This document shows, one piece after another, positions 48,259 to 58,814 of a stretch of DNA of 64,000 nt. The position numbers and the translations under genes are program-made. Below the pieces are notes generated by a model, which made no database searches, had not been told where the DNA came from, and worked only from the letters and a program-made list of their open reading frames with translations. Positions within the stretch are counted from its first letter, which is position 1. Each line of letters opens with the position of its first letter. The stretch comes from Pycnococcus provasolii (lineage: Eukaryota; Chlorophyta; Pseudoscourfieldiophyceae; Pseudoscourfieldiales): contig CP150573.1 of the NCBI GenBank assembly GCA_049487715.1, positions 310,001 to 374,000 on the forward strand. The letters run 5' to 3'.

Positions 48259-48707
48259 AAGAAGAACGTGTGCGTGTGTGGTCGAGAGCTTTGTGGTATC
48301 GTAGTCCAACAAACAATCGAAAAAAAACACAATTTTTTATGAGCTGTATTAGTCAATCAATTGTTGTGTAATGATGGAATAAAAATAAATCTTCAAAAGT
48401 GTGTTTCTTCAAATCCTGAAAAGGGTCGGCCATAGATACCATAGCTGTCCATCTGTATCTTGCGGAGGAATCCCTAAAAAAAAATGGCGTGGGATCCAAT
48501 CCAGGCAAGGCTGGCTGCCCCTAGCTGGGGTACCCAAACCCCCAATCCGCCCTTACTTCCTTTTCAAAAAGTAAACCCCTAACCCCTAACCTAAAATCCC
48601 CCCCCCCCCCCCCCCAGATCTACGGGGACAAACCTGGGCTCGCTATCCACTTCGGGTCGTGAAGTTCTTCCGCCACAAACACCTCTCCCTCATTCCCACG
48701 TTCCACC
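48259..48707. promoter_or_regulatory. Intergenic region with telomere-like motif and long C-run before bL34c
   Basis: No gene. AAACCCCTAACCCCTAACCT lies at about 48573-48592, some 115-135 bp upstream of the bL34c ATG, followed by an uninterrupted run of about 19 C at 48598-48616. The first 150 bp is AT-rich and fits the helicase 3' UTR. Confidence 0.5.
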
Positions 48708-49121
48708 ATGCCGGCGTTCGCGCTTCGTTCTGTGTGCTCAAGTGTGCGTGCCTGCCGCCCCTCCGCACGCGCTGCCACCCCTCTCAGACTTGGGCGTGCG
48801 TCCTGCGCGCTAGCACCGTCATGCTCATCCTCTCTCTCTGCACGCTCCGCCATCGCGTCGCGCTCACTCCTCACTGTGCAGGCTCCCATCGTTGCACCCA
48901 CCATGGCGCCTTTCCGACGAGCCATGCCCGCGGTCGAGTGCAACCGCAAAAAGGGACTGGGAGGAACGCTGTCCGGAACACGTCGAGCATCCGCGCGAAC
49001 GAGCGGGTGGAGAACGCGCAACAAGAGCGTGTCAGGGAAAAAGGTGATTGCCGCGCGACGCAAGAAGGGGCGACACACCATCGCGCCGGCTTCTATCCGC
49101 AAGGCGAACGGAAAGAAGTAA
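48708..49121 (+). CDS. Plastid ribosomal protein bL34c, nuclear-encoded
   Basis: 137 residues. The last 65 contain the bL34 core: NRKKGLGGTLSGTRRASART, SGWRTRNKSVSGKKVIAARR, then KKGRHTIAP, matching the bacterial pattern RTSGFRARM...GRxVLxARRxKGR. The N-terminal 70 residues (MPAFALRSVCSSVRACRPSA) are rich in Ser, Arg and Ala without acids, as in a chloroplast transit peptide. In bacteria L34 is about 46 residues, so nearly half of this product is leader. The stop is followed 30 bp later by copy 5 of the 3'-flanking element. Confidence 0.9.
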   Translation: MPAFALRSVCSSVRACRPSARAATPLRLGRASCALAPSCSSSLSARSAIASRSLLTVQAPIVAPTMAPFRRAMPAVECNRKKGLGGTLSGTRRASARTSGWRTRNKSVSGKKVIAARRKKGRHTIAPASIRKANGKK

Positions 49122-49151
49122 ATACACGGGAAAGTTTGAGCTCGAGGAGCT

Positions 49152-49220
49152 GCTCGATTCAGTAATAGAATGGAGTTTGCTTCGTTCACCTTGTCGGTCC
49201 ATCTATTCACACCACTCACA
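49152..49220 (+). repeat. 3'-flanking dispersed element, copy 5
   Basis: GCTCGATTCAGTAATAGAAT, GGAGTTTGCTTCGTTCACC, then CGGTCCATCTATTCACACCA and CTCA. It starts 30 bp after the bL34c stop, in sense with it. Confidence 0.78.
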
Positions 49221-49318
49221 TTCTCACCAACCAGTGCTACCACTCCACCGGCAGAGGTGGTGGTTTCCTCAGGTTGTTTACAAAAGCATTTTCACGAATT
49301 TACAACTTAAAAGAGCTT

Positions 49319-51142
49319 CTACAAACTTTTGGCTTCCAAAGATTGTAGAGCTCCAAGAGATCTACCAAGCGAAGCAAGAATGCCTCCCAACGCTCTCGCA
49401 TTGTCCTGTGCACCTCCCGACGCGGCGTTCACCTCGAAACAGTCTTCGAGGTGGTCGGCGTTCGGATAGTTGGTGGGACAACGTCCGAACAAAAGTGAAA
49501 TTGGCGCGACGGATAAGCCACGTGCAACAGCCAGTCGCGCGGCAAAGTCGCGCGCGGATGGAAGGTACGGATTCCGCTCAACGCTGCTCGCACGAAGCCA
49601 GTCGCAGCTCACCAAAAGCCGACATCCGACAAATGGATGACACGCGACGCACGTAAGCGCGCCATCCGTGCAATCTGAAAGATCGCATTCAACATCCGCC
49701 AACGAAGATGCCAGCGAAGCGCGAGCACGCGTTGCCAGCGCGGAGTGCGACCGCTCCACGGCGGAAGCAAGCAAGTGCTCAATTGCCGAATGGCGGGGTG
49801 CATGGCGTGCCGCATTCGCGAGCGCGCCAGATCGTGCACCCATGACGCGCGTTCCCGCGATGCCAGGTGCACCGAACACAAGGCCATGATCCGTCAGCAT
49901 TGCCGCCGGCGCGTAGGGAAAGTCGCCGCCAACTCCGATGGGTGGTGCGCTCGCCGCATTCGCGTACAGCTCGATAGCCGTGGCGTCGACGAGAAGGTGC
50001 GTGGCATCGGCATCGACGTGAGACATTCCCTTCTTCTGCTGCTTCTCGCGCTGATCCATTAATATGCCGTGAAGCTGGCGCATCGTCGGCGCGTCAAAGG
50101 CGTGCCCCGCAACGGCAGACCCTTGAAACAGCACGAGCAGGCGCACGCGCCCCGTTGTTGCGAGCGCGCCCATAAGTGTCTTCACGAGCTCAACATCGTA
50201 CCGCACCTTTCGTGTGCCTCTGCCCGACGAGCCGTTGGCATCGGCGTCGTCGCGCGACGGCGGCCAAAAGTACACGCGAACACCTCGCGATGCGGACATC
50301 TGCGACGCAAACTCCGCGCAGCCTTCGGGGAATGCATCCTGCGGTGGAGGCCACTGAATGATGATCGCGTCGCCGTGGCGCATAGGCACGGCAGCGAAGC
50401 ATGCCGCCAGTGCGGCGGCACGCCCGCGAAAGAGGCATGTATTGCCTGTCGATAGATGGGCCGGTGCATCGAGCGTCGTACTAAGAAGGTTCGCGACGCT
50501 ACTGTTCGCATCCAAAATGGCACCAAGAGGAACGGCATCGGCACCCGCGGTTGTGTCAGCCCAAGCTGAAGCTCTTGGGTCAGGCGTCACGCCTCCCGAC
50601 GCACAGCACGTCGTGAGCGCGTCGAGCATATCTCTCGTCGCACCAGCGGGCACGGCGTGCACCGCCGCGTGCCTGCGCTTTGTGCTGAGCGCGTCCGAAC
50701 CCTCTGCAACGACGAGCATTTCGTCCGGCGGTCGTTCATCGTCCGAGTCTATTTCACACTCCAGGTCGTCTTCGCCAAGCTCATCTTCGTCGCCCGCGTC
50801 GTCTCCGTCTTCACCGTCCGCTCGCATCGCCTTGAGTTTTCTCGCCGCCCTATGCGCCTCCTCTTCAGTGACATGTTCGGTATTGTGTTCGTCTGCAACC
50901 GCTTCCGCCCTGTTTCGCAGTTTGCGCTTGAGCCTCTGGTGTCTGTTAGCGTGGTAGGTAGCACGCGCTTGGGCAGCCTGCGCGATTGCGGGTGCGCGCT
51001 CGTTGATCAAGTTCGCAAATGCGTCGGTCGCATCGGCAGGAAGGCGGAACGGCGCTGCGTCTTGTTCAGAAGCAGAAGGTTCAGAAGGCACGCGTGCTTG
51101 TTTGAAGGACGGCGCCAAGATGTGACCGCCAGAGGGGGACAT
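49319..51142 (-). CDS. Class I/II aminotransferase-fold protein, probably catalytically inactive
   Basis: 607 residues with an N-terminal extension of about 190 residues (basic HANRHQRLKRKLRNR, then strongly acidic DDAGDEDELGEDDLECE). The remaining 400 residues follow the layout of fold-type I PLP aminotransferases such as ACC-synthase-like proteins: GNTCLFRGRAAALAACFAAV (large-domain entry), MRHGDAIIIQWPPP (equivalent to pGDxVlvptP), VRLLVLFQGSAVAGHAFDAP (NPxNPtG-like position, changed), THLLVDATAIELYANA (VDExYAxs-like, changed) and LVFGAPGIAGTRVMG, aligned with SKdxGxPGxRxG. In this alignment the Schiff-base Lys and the Asp of the VDE motif are absent. The fold call is by pattern; the inactivity claim depends on it. 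Confidence 0.42.
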   Translation of the reverse strand: MSPSGGHILAPSFKQARVPSEPSASEQDAAPFRLPADATDAFANLINERAPAIAQAAQARATYHANRHQRLKRKLRNRAEAVADEHNTEHVTEEEAHRAARKLKAMRADGEDGDDAGDEDELGEDDLECEIDSDDERPPDEMLVVAEGSDALSTKRRHAAVHAVPAGATRDMLDALTTCCASGGVTPDPRASAWADTTAGADAVPLGAILDANSSVANLLSTTLDAPAHLSTGNTCLFRGRAAALAACFAAVPMRHGDAIIIQWPPPQDAFPEGCAEFASQMSASRGVRVYFWPPSRDDADANGSSGRGTRKVRYDVELVKTLMGALATTGRVRLLVLFQGSAVAGHAFDAPTMRQLHGILMDQREKQQKKGMSHVDADATHLLVDATAIELYANAASAPPIGVGGDFPYAPAAMLTDHGLVFGAPGIAGTRVMGARSGALANAARHAPRHSAIEHLLASAVERSHSALATRARASLASSLADVECDLSDCTDGALTCVACHPFVGCRLLVSCDWLRASSVERNPYLPSARDFAARLAVARGLSVAPISLLFGRCPTNYPNADHLEDCFEVNAASGGAQDNARALGGILASLGRSLGALQSLEAKSL

Positions 51143-51491
51143 GGCCGGCCTAATGAACGCCTAACGCTTAATGTTAAAAAGTAGAGAGAGTCGGAAACGA
51201 AACAACCCCGAACGAGAACGAGAAGTTTGCCTCCAGCCCGGGGGGCCCTTCCCTTCCTTCTGCAGTTCTGCGATGAGGCTCAACGCCGGCGATCGCCCTA
51301 ACCCGGCCCCCAAGGCCAAGGGGTGTCCCAAGGCCAAGGTTGCAAGGGATCTGTCGCAAGCCTAAGATACCGACCTAAGATACCGGCCTAAGATACGTCT
51401 ACGATAGTCTAGTAAGGCTCCGCCCCCCTTAATAAGTCTCGAAGGGTTGGGTTAGGGCCTTAAGGCTTGCTTGTGCTCGGCGATCTCAACA
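51143..51491. promoter_or_regulatory. Divergent intergenic region
   Basis: About 350 bp between the aminotransferase-like gene and the Ser/Pro-rich gene. It has direct repeats of CTAAGATACCG near 51362-51395, CCAAGGCCAAGG near 51309-51340, and a weak GGGTTAGGG word at about 51449-51457, some 35-45 bp before the next ATG. Confidence 0.4.
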
Positions 51492-53078
51492 ATGGGCGCG
51501 GCGCCGTCCCTCCTCTCTGGGATGTCTTCTTCAGGGCAGCAGCGTGAGTCTGCTAGGTCTTCTCACGCTGCTCTCGGGTCTGCTCTCGTCTATGACACCT
51601 CACAGGCCTCACAGTCCTTGGCTGGGAACTCGAGAACTCCTCGAAGTTCGCCCTCGAGTTCGCCCTCCTCGGTGATGGCTAATTCGCGGCAACATAATAA
51701 CACCTTAAGGACAACTCCTCCAACTACGGGTAGATATTCGCCGCTCATCGTCGAACAGCTCGGAGACAGAAGGAGAACCACGCTGCCCAAGAGCTCGCCG
51801 CGCGTGGGGGCAACAGAACGCGCGCCGTCGCCGTTCTGGGCAACGAGGAACGTCTCGCCGTCGCCATCAAAGTCAACCAATTCCCCAACCAAGGAGAGGC
51901 ACGTGAGCTTTGGGCCGGAGCAGAGGTGGGAACCTATGCTCGCTAAGGAAGAGTCGTTCGAAAACAGACGCAGGGCGCAAAAACTCGCGGCTGAACGACT
52001 CGCGACGACCGACACAGCCGCCACTAAGGCGAGAAAGCAGGCAAGCGCGAGCTCAACTCTGGATGCGGCGGCGACGACGACGACGGCGGCGACGGCGATG
52101 CTGCTGCCAACGAGCAACAGCGTACCCAGTATTCGCTCGGTGTCGCCCATCCGACAGCGCGTCAAGAATGCCGCAGCCGTCTCCCCGTGGAGTCGGCAAA
52201 GCCTACGCGAGGTTGCGGAGGCGAACGCAAGCGTTCGCGCTCGCTCGCCTGCTCGACAACGGCCGGGTACGGGCAGCTCGCCAAACGCCGCCGCTTCCAC
52301 CAACAGGCGAAGTCCCCAGCGCGGATCTGCGACGGGTACGAGTCCCGTACGCGGAAGGCCGAGAACGTCCGCCAGTCAGCAGCTTGCGTACGCGCTCGCT
52401 CCCGACGACCTGCTGCCGGCGCAGAACTCAGCGCCGACGCTGAGTTACACGTCGTCACCGTCGAGCCGACGCGCGAGAAGCCCTGTACGCAGGACAGCGC
52501 AGAACTCACCTGGCCAGAAAGGTTGGTCACCAGCCAAGACTGCCATCCCTTCGTTCAAGCAGCACACTTCGCTTCAGGATTCCGCGCAACTTTACAGCGC
52601 CGCCGCCATTGCCGGGTCGTCGAGAAAACAGTACACTATGGCGGCGGAAGCCCCAGCTAAGCTGTCAACAAATGAAAACATCCCAGCGAGAAGGGCGCGA
52701 AGTACATCAAAACCGTCAAGTCCGTCCGTTTACGTGCCGACGCTCATTGCCCGCGAGCGCGAAACTTGGATGAAGCACGTCACGCTCTTCGACGCGATGC
52801 GCGCACGACCTCTCGCATCGCTGGGGGCGCTTTCAGCCACAGTCCTGGTGGCGGCGGCGGCAGGTTGGCTGGCGGCGACGTCGTCTTCACCGCCACCGCC
52901 GCCACGGACAGATAGATGGCAGCTCTTTTACCAACCCCCCGCCTCGACGGCAAGTAGGCGAGGTGTAGATATTCTCGCGGACGCGGTGCTATACCTATTT
53001 TTGGCGATCGCCACTATCGTTCTTGCAGAATTTTCCATGCGAAGACTGTCTGAACCCGCCAGAAGAGTGCACGAGTGA
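51492..53078 (+). CDS. Ser/Pro/Arg-rich protein with C-terminal membrane segments, unknown function
   Basis: 528 residues. The start MGAAPSLLSG matches an N-myristoylation signal (Met-Gly, Ser at 6). The body to about residue 430 is disordered and full of SPxR, SPS and RSPxR motifs suited to proline-directed kinases. The C-terminal 95 residues contain two hydrophobic helices: ASLGALSATVLVAAAAGWLA and ADAVLYLFLAIATIVLAEFS, with an ordered stretch between. The second segment (RGVDILADAVLYLFLAIATI) faintly resembles the C-terminal part of OPA3-like proteins, but not enough to call it. Membrane anchoring at both ends is likely. Confidence 0.6.
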   Translation: MGAAPSLLSGMSSSGQQRESARSSHAALGSALVYDTSQASQSLAGNSRTPRSSPSSSPSSVMANSRQHNNTLRTTPPTTGRYSPLIVEQLGDRRRTTLPKSSPRVGATERAPSPFWATRNVSPSPSKSTNSPTKERHVSFGPEQRWEPMLAKEESFENRRRAQKLAAERLATTDTAATKARKQASASSTLDAAATTTTAATAMLLPTSNSVPSIRSVSPIRQRVKNAAAVSPWSRQSLREVAEANASVRARSPARQRPGTGSSPNAAASTNRRSPQRGSATGTSPVRGRPRTSASQQLAYALAPDDLLPAQNSAPTLSYTSSPSSRRARSPVRRTAQNSPGQKGWSPAKTAIPSFKQHTSLQDSAQLYSAAAIAGSSRKQYTMAAEAPAKLSTNENIPARRARSTSKPSSPSVYVPTLIARERETWMKHVTLFDAMRARPLASLGALSATVLVAAAAGWLAATSSSPPPPPRTDRWQLFYQPPASTASRRGVDILADAVLYLFLAIATIVLAEFSMRRLSEPARRVHE

Positions 53079-53178
53079 ACAACGTAGTAACAGGTAAACT
53101 AGACTTTCAGTAAAAAAAAGTCAGGTGTATAATCTATTGGATTTATTATGTTGTTACCTTTATGGATAGTATATCTTG
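53079..53178. other. Short convergent 3' intergenic spacer
   Basis: 100 bp between two convergent stops. It contains a weak TTTCAGTAAAA word at about 53105 but not the other parts of the 3'-flanking element. Confidence 0.3.
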
Positions 53179-55691
53179 CTACGCTTGACGAGCACGGAAC
53201 AGACGGCTAAAGAACCCGCCACCGGCTGCGTTGCTACCGTCACCTGCAGTCTTTGAAGTGGGAGCGCCACCCGCGGCCGACGTGGAACGCCCATCATTTG
53301 CACTAACAGGACGACGATTGGTGGAACTCCATGCTGGCCCACGCGGGTCGGCGGGACGCGACGGCGGTGGTGCGGCTGATGGGCGAGACCCACCTGCACT
53401 TGGAGTCTTCGGTCGTGCCGAAGGCTGTGCGCCACCATATCCGAAAGGCTGGCTAGGGCCGCGCGCTGCTGACGTCGACGCCGCACTCGGACGGCTTGCC
53501 GTCGAATGCGCCGATGCAGTTGGTGCCGCAGGAGAAGGTCGCCGAATTGTTGTGTAATGCGGGAATCCAGACACGCCACGCCGCTGAAGAAATGTGTCGT
53601 GATCTCGTCGCTTGCTCGCATCCGTCAGCACATCGCGTGCCTCGCGAAGACGGCGGAAGAGGTCCGCAACCTGTTTCTCTTTCACCTTCTGCACGAGGCT
53701 AACAGTCTCCTCTCCGCTTGCCGCCGACGCAGCGGCAACCTTGTCTGGGTGGCACAGAAGAGCTCGCTTGCGAAACGCCGACTTGATTTCGTCCGTTGTC
53801 GCCGTTTTCTCGACGCCGAGTACAACGTAGTGATCAATTTCTGTGGCAAGCTTCAGGGGCAGCCCGCCCCCATTCGGCGCAGAGGTTGGAGTGCTGTGGC
53901 TTCGCGTAAACTTCTTCGAAGAGGGGGGGCTACTGCCCTGCTGGGATCGTGTCGACGATCCACCCGTGGCATATGGCCGCGAACTCGAAGTCGAGCTCGG
54001 TCGCGAAGAGCTGTACGAAGACTCGGCACGCGGCGGCGGGGCGTGAGCCTCAGCCTCAGCACGAGCTTGCGCCTCAGCCTCAGCTTGGGCACGTGCCGCA
54101 TTCGCGTAAGCAGAGCGCGCCGAGGTTGGTCGTGCCGACGTTGGCCGAGTCGATGCAGACGCAGTGGAGGGGCGTGACGACGCTGGGGTGTACTCCGAGC
54201 GCTCGGTCGAACCGCCCACGTCTGGGTCCGACGCTTCCGCTCCAAGCGGCTGCAGGGGCGGCAATCCGCGATGCAGCGCGATCTTACTAGCCTCTTCTCG
54301 AAGGCTTGAGTCAGCGCGCACGGCGGCGTCGAGAGCGCGCTGGGCTTCGGCGCGCATCCGTTGTGCACTTTGACTTGGAAGTTTGCTGCCATGGTTGGAG
54401 GCCCCCCTTCGACCAGGCGGGCTTCGTGGCGACTGCATGCCACCCAATCCTGCCATGATGTGGCACGCACATGCATGTCTCAACTGTGCCTTTGCATTCG
54501 ATCCATCAGCGGCTATTGCAGCGGTTGAGTCTTCGTAAGCACCTTTCGCGAGCTTTGCAGCGGCATCCCGCTGCATGTCGTAGTCACTTCCAACGTGAGA
54601 CATGAGCTGCTGTGCACACCTCGCCCCTGCAGCGCTTCTGTTTGCGTAAACGCGGCTCGCCCATCGACCCGGTGGCATCGTGCGCACCACCTGAACGCCA
54701 ACCCTGAGCGACTTCTCATACGCATCGAGGGCGGCCTGCCACATGCGGCGCCGGAAGCATTCGTTGCCCTCAGCGTGATATTCCGCCGCTGCGGCAGTGC
54801 GCTTGGCCACCTTTGCGGCGCGGCGCGCAGCAGTCCACGGCTCTGGAGATGTCCACTCAAAAGCCTGCCGCGACGTGAGCGATGCGATTGCGGAAATAGC
54901 AGCAGCCGAATGCGAAGCGGCGAGTCGTGCACCGTCCGAATTTGCAAAAAGTGCGATTTCAGCACTAAGAAGAGAGAATTCCTCCTCGGGAAATGCGAAG
55001 AAGCGCATCAAAAACGACTTTGACTCACTGCTGCTTCCAACGGAGACGTTCTGTTCGTTGACGGGTGTGGGCATGCGAAGAACTACTTGGCATCGTTCCG
55101 CGCGTCCGACCGCGAGAAGTGACCGGCAGTACGCGACGGTTGTAGAGTGATAATTCTCACGCAGCTTGCGCATCGCCGGCGTGCCATTCCTCGGTACAAG
55201 CGAGATGCCTGAGTTGCTAAAATGTGCCGCACATTCCGTCACGTAACCACGGGAAGTTTCGTGAGCCTTTTCAAGGTCGCGCACCGCCAGCGCAAGAGAA
55301 GCGCGCGCGTCCTCTGCCGCTGGCCCCGCCATTTCTGAAGAGGCTGGGGTGTTGTCAAGTTCCTCGAGCTCGGTAAGGTACGTAAGAGCATGCGTGACCG
55401 CCTGTGGCAGGAGAAGGCATGCCGAGTTCGACGGCCAAAGCGCGACTTTCGTTTGGTCAGACGGGGTAGGAATTTCGGCGGCGGTTGCGGTTGACGATAC
55501 ACGTCGACGTCCCTCAGGGGACGACGACATTGGCTTTGCTTCAGGTGCGGGTGCTGGCTGCGGCGTTGGTTTTGGTGGCGAGGCGGAGGAGGGGATTGGT
55601 TTTGGCGGTGAGGTTGGTTTGTTGACGCGAGGTGGAGACGACGATGCTGCATGTGCCATCACAGTAGTGGTAGCGGTAGTGGTGGCGGCAG

Positions 55692-55722
<31 letters not shown>

Positions 55723-57069
55723 GCTTGTGGTTGCCGCTTCTGTTCTGCGAGGTGGCGCAGAGACGCTTGGTGGCGGCATGGCAGGCGGCACAACACCAGG
55801 TGGAGGTAGTGGGGCGGTGGGCAAGCTGTCCTGTGAGGTTGGTGCGGATTGTGTCGGATTCAGTGTGGCTGACGTGGTGGAAGCTGCAAGTATCGGCGGC
55901 GAGGATGACGTCTGCTGCTCCTGAGCAATGCGTTCGTCTCTCTCCACCTCGTTGACTGCGCGCTCGAGATTTGCCAGTTCAGCCTCCTCTTCCTCTGATT
56001 CAGAGTTGCTGTCTTCAACTTCATTGTCCTCGTCTTCATCAGCCTCTTCTTCTTCGTCGTCGTATTCCTCCTCCTCGTACTCCTCTTCGTATTCCTCCTC
56101 CTCCTCGTCTTCGTATGTGTATTCACTTTCGTCGTCGTCGTCGTCGTCGTAATCCTCTTCATCGTCGACGCTTGAGTCGAGCGGTTGATCTGTCTTGGAT
56201 ACGGAGCGTTGAGGTTGAGCTGGTGAGACTGCCGCTGGCGTCACAGTTGTCGGCGGAACGCCGTACGGGAACGCCGCTGAAGCGTCCGCCGGAGCAGGCG
56301 CTTGCGGCACAGCCGGATGTGCGTTCTTTGCAGTTGCGGCGGCAGTGGAGTTGGCGTTGTCGTCCTGAGTTCCCAGAGCGGCGTCGAAGAGTCGTTTGCG
56401 CAGCCTTTCGAGAGCGCCGCCGACGGCGTCGCCACCCGCGACGGGTTCGTATGCCTCTGCGGAGACGTTTTCGCCCGCCGCGCGCGCGAGCGCGGTGCGC
56501 TTGATATCCGCCCACCCAAGCACGCCTGCGACCCGCGCGACGAGTTGCATACCCTCTTCTCCGTCCGGCTCAATGTTTGCAATCTTGATGGCATCTTCCG
56601 CTGCTAGCACGTGTCTCTTGACAGCGAGCGCCGCCTCGCACCTCCTTTTGAGCGCGTACACGTCGTCAGGTTTCCGCGCTAGTCTGGTTGCCCATATGCC
56701 AACGGCTGACTGCGCGTCCCCTGCGATGGACGCGGCGTGCGCCATGGCTGCGGCCTGTTTTCCCGCGGGGCTGTACTGGTCGGGCATCGTGCTTGTTTGG
56801 TGCTGGTGTGCTGACGGCGGCTTGTGCGTCGCTGTTGACCCGTTGTTATAGCCGTTGACGTTAACGCGCATTCCCGGGTGGTTCTGATAGGCCAAAGGTG
56901 CGTACGATCCCCCAGACGACGAGATACTTGCGTGCGCGTTAGATACTCCAAGGGTACTACTCTTACTACCCCCAGCAGGTGTCCCAGACGTTGTATGCGC
57001 GCCCGAAGGCCTTGATGTCCCCGACGGTGGGAAGGCAGGGAGGTACGTCCCCGTGTGACGAGTACTCAT
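53179..57069 (-). CDS. Large TPR and DnaJ-domain co-chaperone-like protein
   Basis: 1,296 residues. A helical, TPR-like N-terminal region (about 105-210: DAQSAVGIWATRLARKPDDV, YALKRRCEAALAVKRHVLAA) is followed by very acidic and Pro/Ala-rich linkers (310-600). Central TPRs lie at about 770-890 (YHAEGNECFRRRMWQAALDA, YANRSAAGARCAQQLM, AYEDSTAAIAADGSNAKAQL). A Ser/Ala/Arg linker leads to a J domain at about 1085-1165: HYVVLGVEKTATTDEIKSAF, RKRALLCHPDKV with an intact HPD, and FRRLREARDVLTDASKRRDHD. The order TPR-J resembles DNAJC7-type Hsp70/Hsp90 co-chaperones, with a tail rich in Gly/Pro/Ser ending FFSRLFRARQA. Its size is far above DNAJC7, so orthology is not claimed. Confidence 0.82.
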
Positions 57070-57653
57070 ACTACTGTGATAAATGAATACGGAATAACGA
57101 GGCTAGGCATGCACGCACGCACGCACGCACTGCACTGGAGACACGTAATGCGGAATGCGAAGAGGGCGAGCCAGGGGTCCGCGGAGTTTGCGAAGTCCGC
57201 CCCGTCTTCTCCCACTGTTGGCCGCGGCTTCTTTCGCCTGCTTTGGCCTGGATGGATCCCACCCGCACCTGGAACAATAAACCCACCCTCGAACATGTCA
57301 TGGGGGAACACTGCACAGGCTGACAGGCGGTGTTTTATTGCCGCATTCGTTTATATATGTATATTTCACGCCATTTATTCACGCCATACCATATACGGTT
57401 CACGCCATCCCCTTGTGCCTTGTGGATGGTCAAAGCGGAATCAAAACAATATTGGGGCCCATTCCAAAAGGGGTGAATGAGCTTGCAAAACTATTGGCCT
57501 AGAAGAAGCACATGGTCAAATTTACTCAAAACCTTTGATGAGCAAACTACCTTAAGGATGTCAGGATGTCAGGGCAACGGTCGCCTGTTCCTTGCATGCC
57601 CATTTTACTCTTAACCCTAACCTTAGCTAGCCCTATGGAGCCCTGGATTCCGG
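57070..57653. promoter_or_regulatory. Divergent intergenic region between DnaJ and GST_N genes
   Basis: About 580 bp. A short tandem of the tetramer CACG/GCAC (about 57111-57130) lies near the DnaJ start. ATTCACGCCAT words recur at about 57365-57410. A CTTAACCCTAACC word at about 57610 precedes the perfect telomeric array. No gene was recognised. Confidence 0.45.
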
Positions 57654-57713
57654 TTAGGGTTAGGGTTAGGGTTAGGGTTAGGGTTAGGGTTAGGGTTAGG
57701 GTTAGGGTTAGGG
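57654..57713 (+). repeat. Ten perfect TTAGGG telomere units in a promoter
   Basis: Exactly ten uninterrupted TTAGGG units (60 bp), ending 69 bp before the ATG of the GST_N gene. There are genes on both sides, so this is interstitial, not a chromosome end. It is the longest and purest of the telomere-like tracts in the window. Confidence 0.92.
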
Positions 57714-57782
57714 TTCGGGGTTCCTCGCCTCTTCGTTTTCCTTTTCCATTTCATTCGCATTCGCATTTGCCCAAACCACAAC

Positions 57783-58814
57783 ATGCGCGTGAGACGAATA
57801 GTAGTGGCGCCTCGTTGTCGTCCTCTCGGGGGGTCCCTCTCTCGTCGGTTTCCTCCTCAACGGGTCCATCATGCGGCTGGTTTCTTGCGCTCTCGGCTAG
57901 CCTTGCGCTCTCGTTTGTCGCGTGCCTCCTCATCTCAGGGAGGAGCAGACTCGGGTTCCCAAGGAGGAGGAGGCCCTGGGGGATACGGATCGTCGCCGCT
58001 CCAGTACCTCTGCCCGCTACTCGAATGGGCCGCCACGTCGACAAATCCCGCGATACCCAGGAACCGGGCACTGGAAGTACTCACAAGCGGACTCGCGTCT
58101 GTCGCACGCCTGCCCTTCGGGACGTCCGTGAACCCCGCACTCGCACAAAGTACGTGGAAACGACCGACGAAACCAATTACCGTCTACGAATTCGAAGCGT
58201 GTCCCTTCTGCCGACGCGTGCGCGAAGCCGCGGCGGACTTGGACCTCGACCTCAGAATCCTGCCGTGCCCTAAAAATGGACGCGTGTTCAGAACGCGGGC
58301 GGTGGAAGTCGGTGGAAGGGAACAGTTCCCGCTCATGGTTGACGAGAATAACAGTGACTCCGTCATCATTTACGAAAGCGACGCTATCGTGAAATACCTA
58401 TACGAAACGTACGGAGGAGGATATGAGGAATCCTCACCTCCAAGACTGCTCAGCTCGACTCTGCTCACAGGCTGGATGCCCACAGTCCTGAGACTCGGGC
58501 GAGGACTGAGAAGGTACGACGGCGCGAAACCCGAGGCGGCTGGCGCGCGCATCACCTTCTGGTCGTACGAAAACAACCAGTTCGCGCGTCTCGTTCGCGA
58601 GGCACTATGCGAGCTCGAGATACCGTACACGCTCAAGGCGTGCGCGAAAGGTAGCACGAAGCGCGAGGAGTTAAAGGAATTGCAAGGAGGAAGCACGAAG
58701 GTTCCTTTTCTCGTCGACGCGGGCACGGGAGAGAATGTGCAGGACAGTGAGCAAGCTGTTGCGTACCTGTTCAAAGAGTACAGCTCTCCTCCTCCAGAAG
58801 AGGAGATCGAGTAG
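57783..58814 (+). CDS. Plastid-type protein with two tandem GST_N/thioredoxin-fold domains
   Basis: 343 residues. The leader of about 45 residues (MRVRRIVVAPRCRPLGGSLS) is Arg/Ser-rich, as in a transit peptide. Domain 1 (about 130-215) begins PITVYEFEACPFCRRVREAA with a CPFC redox motif and ends with FPLMVDENNSDSVIIYESDA, the glutathione-binding cis-Pro and ES motif. Domain 2 (about 258-338) begins ITFWSYENNQFARLVREALC, where the Cys pair is missing, and has VPFLVDAGTGENVQDSEQAV. Such tandem proteins occur in cyanobacteria and plastids. Domain 1 may be redox-active and domain 2 structural (inference). The promoter contains a perfect telomeric array. Confidence 0.83.
   Translation: MRVRRIVVAPRCRPLGGSLSRRFPPQRVHHAAGFLRSRLALRSRLSRASSSQGGADSGSQGGGGPGGYGSSPLQYLCPLLEWAATSTNPAIPRNRALEVLTSGLASVARLPFGTSVNPALAQSTWKRPTKPITVYEFEACPFCRRVREAAADLDLDLRILPCPKNGRVFRTRAVEVGGREQFPLMVDENNSDSVIIYESDAIVKYLYETYGGGYEESSPPRLLSSTLLTGWMPTVLRLGRGLRRYDGAKPEAAGARITFWSYENNQFARLVREALCELEIPYTLKACAKGSTKREELKELQGGSTKVPFLVDAGTGENVQDSEQAVAYLFKEYSSPPPEEEIE

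Noticed and set aside
51492-53078. OPA3 family assignment for the C-terminal hydrophobic segment
   Set aside because: Similarity is limited to one hydrophobic helix and a few residues; the long Ser/Pro-rich N-terminus is not OPA3-like.
57654-57713. Chromosome end
   Set aside because: Intact genes lie on both sides; the array is only 60 bp and is one of several interstitial tracts.
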